Part shown: in pieces, positions 61,992 through 64,000 of the stretch
Position numbering within the stretch: position 1 is the first letter of the stretch
Layout of the letters: the number at the start of each line of letters is the position of its first letter
Assembly (NCBI RefSeq): GCF_011044495.1
Contig: NZ_CP049143.1
Coordinates: forward strand, 7,130,001 to 7,194,000
DNA: 64,000 bases
Direction of reading: 5' to 3'
Source: Roseimicrobium sp. ORNL1
Lineage (GTDB): Bacteria; Verrucomicrobiota; Verrucomicrobiia; Verrucomicrobiales; Verrucomicrobiaceae
Made by a program: the position numbers and the translations under genes
Notes under the pieces: model-generated
What the model was told of the DNA's origin: nothing
Seen by the model: the letters and a program-made list of their open reading frames with translations, nothing else
The model's database searches: none

Positions 61992-62861
61992 ATGAGCTCT
62001 CACAACACATCATTCCGGCTGCTCATGGTTGCAGCTCTGAGCGCGATGCTAACGCTCATTCCCACCATCGCCAACGCGCAGGCGGTCACCTATACTCAAG
62101 GCGACCTTCTCCTCGGATTCCACAAAAATGGAGTCGATTACAATGTCGTAATCAACATCGGCCAAGCCTCGCTTTATCGGGATGCCCCCTCATCGTTCTC
62201 CGTAAGCGTCGGTAATCTCGGAACTCTTTTGGGCAGCACCTTCGGTGCGACTTGGTATGAAGACGAAGGCCTTCAGTGGTCTGTGGTCGGCAATCCCAGG
62301 GACTTTAACGGAGACAATGCGACCACCGATTACCTCACGTCGCCTCAACCGACGATAGGGATCCAAAGCACTCCCTTGAGCGCGAGTTCGGTCAACCGCG
62401 GTCTCATATCCACCCGCTTCCAGACAATGAAGAACCAGTTCATTCTCCAGGACACGGCACTTGGCAATACCTATGCCGTTATCTGGGATCACACCATCAA
62501 CAGCACCCCTTATATGGACTGGTCTGAAACGGTCAGCGCGGATGCCCCAAGCGGCTTGGTCTTTGGCGTGTTCAATCCATCGTTGATCGTTGGATCAAGC
62601 GGCGACGGTATCGCCTACCCCGGAACCGCGCTGGATCTTTACCGGCTGGCGGGGGGGCAGAACGGCACTAACGGAGTGACCTACGAAGGAACCTTCACCA
62701 TAGACAATACCGGGAGTGTCGTCTTCGCTGTGCCCGAACCCGGTCGAGCTCTGCTACTCAGCCTGGGCTTGTGCCTGCCCTTGCTGCGACGTCGCCGTGA
62801 AACGCTTGCGTCCGTTACACTGGACGCCGCGCGACAGATGCCAGCGTCCTTGGCTGCCTAA
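61992..62861 (+). CDS. PEP-CTERM sorting-signal protein
   Basis: The start at 61992 gives 289 residues with a signal peptide ending NAQAVT. The extracellular body contains YTQGDLLLGFHKNGVDYNVV and GATWYEDEGLQWSVVG. The C-terminus has VPEPG, then a hydrophobic helix (ALLLSLGLCLPLL) and a basic RRRRE, the PEP-CTERM sorting signal, followed by an unusually long tail of about 20 residues. It would be processed by an exosortase not found here. Surface or biofilm role likely. Confidence 0.88.
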   Translation: MSSHNTSFRLLMVAALSAMLTLIPTIANAQAVTYTQGDLLLGFHKNGVDYNVVINIGQASLYRDAPSSFSVSVGNLGTLLGSTFGATWYEDEGLQWSVVGNPRDFNGDNATTDYLTSPQPTIGIQSTPLSASSVNRGLISTRFQTMKNQFILQDTALGNTYAVIWDHTINSTPYMDWSETVSADAPSGLVFGVFNPSLIVGSSGDGIAYPGTALDLYRLAGGQNGTNGVTYEGTFTIDNTGSVVFAVPEPGRALLLSLGLCLPLLRRRRETLASVTLDAARQMPASLAA

Positions 62862-62967
62862 ATTGATCGCAAAATCCTCCGCTTCCCTGATGACTCTGCC
62901 CTGATCTCTTCCTTGCGCACGCGCTCCACGCAGACCAGATTTCCGCGAGCAGGCGCGATTGCGTTGC

Positions 62968-63663
62968 ATGTGGAGTCACTTTTTTACATTTCTGGCAGGA
63001 GTCATATGCGGCCTTGGTGGGGTGAGCATCTGGTTCGGGCTGCGCTTCTTCGCGGATTTGCGCGCGACGAAGCATGCGGCGGCTGCGGATTTGTTTGCCA
63101 TGCTTCCCGGTGAGCGGGATCAGGCGGCGCTGGCTGCGGTGGAGGCCTGCAAGAACCGGCTGCGCTGGAACAAGAATCCAAATCCGGAGTGGCTGCCGCC
63201 GCTCGTGGATGAGATTCCCAAGCTGGTACGCGAAATCGCGGCGGTGTATCACCCCAACTCACCCCAACCCCTGCTCGCCCCGGGGCTCAGCCATTTCACG
63301 AAGGCCCTGCAACTTGCCGCAACGGACGTGACGGAATTCCTGCAAACACGCACGGTGGGCCGACTGGTGGATGTGAGCGCGCATACGGCCATCAAGACCT
63401 GGGAAAAAGGACGCGAAGTGATCCAACACGAAACCGTGCAGGCCCTGGGCAAGTGGTACCGCCGCATCCTGCCCGTGTGGCAGGTGCTCCGCTGGAACAG
63501 CCCCGTGGTCTGGGCCTCCATGGCCGTGTCCAACATCGCCGCGCGCACGTTGCAGCCCGCCATCATCGACATTGTAGCGCGCCGCGCCGTGGAGCTCTAC
63601 AGTGGACGGGTCGCAGGCACCTTCGAGATGGCGAAGCTGGAAGCTCCGAAGGATGACAAGTAG
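62968..63663 (+). CDS. Membrane-anchored protein of unknown function
   Basis: The ATG at 62968 gives 231 residues with one N-terminal helix near 4-22 (HFFTFLAGVICGLGGVSIWFG) and then a long soluble helical region, including AALAAVEACKNRLRWNK and LPPLVDEIPKLVREIAAVYH. The C-terminal segment SPVVWASMAVSNIAARTLQPAIID is amphipathic. I do not recognise a family. A TTG nine bases upstream is a poorer start. It follows the PEP-CTERM gene by 106 bases. Confidence 0.7.
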   Translation: MWSHFFTFLAGVICGLGGVSIWFGLRFFADLRATKHAAAADLFAMLPGERDQAALAAVEACKNRLRWNKNPNPEWLPPLVDEIPKLVREIAAVYHPNSPQPLLAPGLSHFTKALQLAATDVTEFLQTRTVGRLVDVSAHTAIKTWEKGREVIQHETVQALGKWYRRILPVWQVLRWNSPVVWASMAVSNIAARTLQPAIIDIVARRAVELYSGRVAGTFEMAKLEAPKDDK

Positions 63664-63722
63664 GGCGCTGTTTTTCCACATCGCCACTGGACCCGCCATC
63701 CAGCCGCGCCCAAGGTGGATGC

Positions 63723-64000
63723 ATGAGCGCCGAACCCGCCCCGACCACCGCCCGAGTGAGACGCATCAGCCCCATGCTCGCCGTGGCGGACATGGAGGAG
63801 ACGCTCGCCTTCTACACCACGGTGCTGGGTTTCACGGTGACCATGCAGTCGGCCGAGTACTCCATCGTCGCTCGCGATGGCGCCACCATCCACTTCATGA
63901 AGGCCGCGGACGAATCCGTGATGACCGCAGTACGAGGCCACACAGAGGTTTACATCGAAGTGGATGACATCCGCTCCGTGTACGAACACGCGAAGACCTG
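63723..64000 (+). CDS. VOC-superfamily (glyoxalase/bleomycin-resistance fold) protein, truncated by the window
   Basis: The frame from the ATG at 63723 is open to the window edge, giving about 92 residues. It matches the first part of a VOC domain: ISPMLAVADMEETLAFYTTVLGF, VARDGATIHFMKA and VYIEVDDIRSVYEHAK. This is the first beta-alpha-beta-beta-beta unit; the second unit must lie beyond 64000. Substrate unknown; it could be a glyoxalase, dioxygenase or resistance protein. Confidence 0.85.
   Translation, partial: MSAEPAPTTARVRRISPMLAVADMEETLAFYTTVLGFTVTMQSAEYSIVARDGATIHFMKAADESVMTAVRGHTEVYIEVDDIRSVYEHAKT

Overview
The window looks like the chromosome of a GC-rich member of the Verrucomicrobiota (Planctomycetota-Verrucomicrobiota-Chlamydiota group). 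The evidence is the mixture of a MoxR/DUF58/BatA-type operon with a DUF4381 gene, several sulfatases, a planctomycete-style ECF-like sigma factor, a PEP-CTERM protein, type II secretion pseudopilins and many secreted proteins of unknown function. No phage, insertion sequence, rRNA, tRNA or CRISPR array was seen. This taxonomic call is inference from gene content.

Layout. Positions 1-2012 hold a partial unknown gene, a small membrane protein and a GDSL-type esterase whose catalytic serine is alanine. Positions 2051-9012 (minus) are a tightly coupled Bat operon: moxR, DUF58, DUF4381, two vWA proteins, a TPR protein, batD, a four-EF-hand lipoprotein, then a glycine-zipper lipoprotein. Positions 9110-32619 (minus) are a run of envelope genes headed by a histidine kinase/FixJ-type regulator pair and an orphan receiver. 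Below these come an outer-membrane barrel, DUF2092, a His-rich DUF6515-like protein, a transporter-like protein, three DUF1254/DUF1214 proteins, a cation:proton antiporter, three Cys-type sulfatases, a META-HAD fusion, a zinc peptidase, an HdeD-like protein and several small secreted proteins. Tandem near-identical motifs sit in the gap between the FixJ-type gene and the orphan receiver. This is the best candidate here for an undescribed regulated system.

Positions 32826-38395 (minus) encode a partial type II secretion set, gspE-F-G-H-I-J, with no gspD, C, K, L, M or prepilin peptidase. From about 2 to 39.7 kb every gene is on the minus strand; after 40 kb the strands mix. Positions 40114-46244 hold the sigma factor, a trypsin-like protease with an intact triad next to a paralogue lacking its catalytic His and Ser, a Xaa-Pro aminopeptidase and small membrane proteins. 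Positions 46278-50189 (minus) hold a C39-like peptidase coupled to an HExxH peptidase, a small secreted protein and a TauE/SafE transporter. Positions 50219-51979 encode an esterase/SMP-30-like fusion.

Positions 52095-55219 (plus) form a molybdenum-cofactor and sulfur-transfer group: MOSC protein, mobA, fdhD and a cysteine desulfurase. Positions 55243-59869 (minus) hold a parallel beta-helix protein, an AlgX/AlgJ-like SGNH protein and a large beta-propeller/LamG lipoprotein, together suggesting exopolysaccharide modification. The right end has trpS, a small secreted protein, a PEP-CTERM protein, a membrane-anchored protein and the start of a VOC (glyoxalase-fold) gene that runs off the window.
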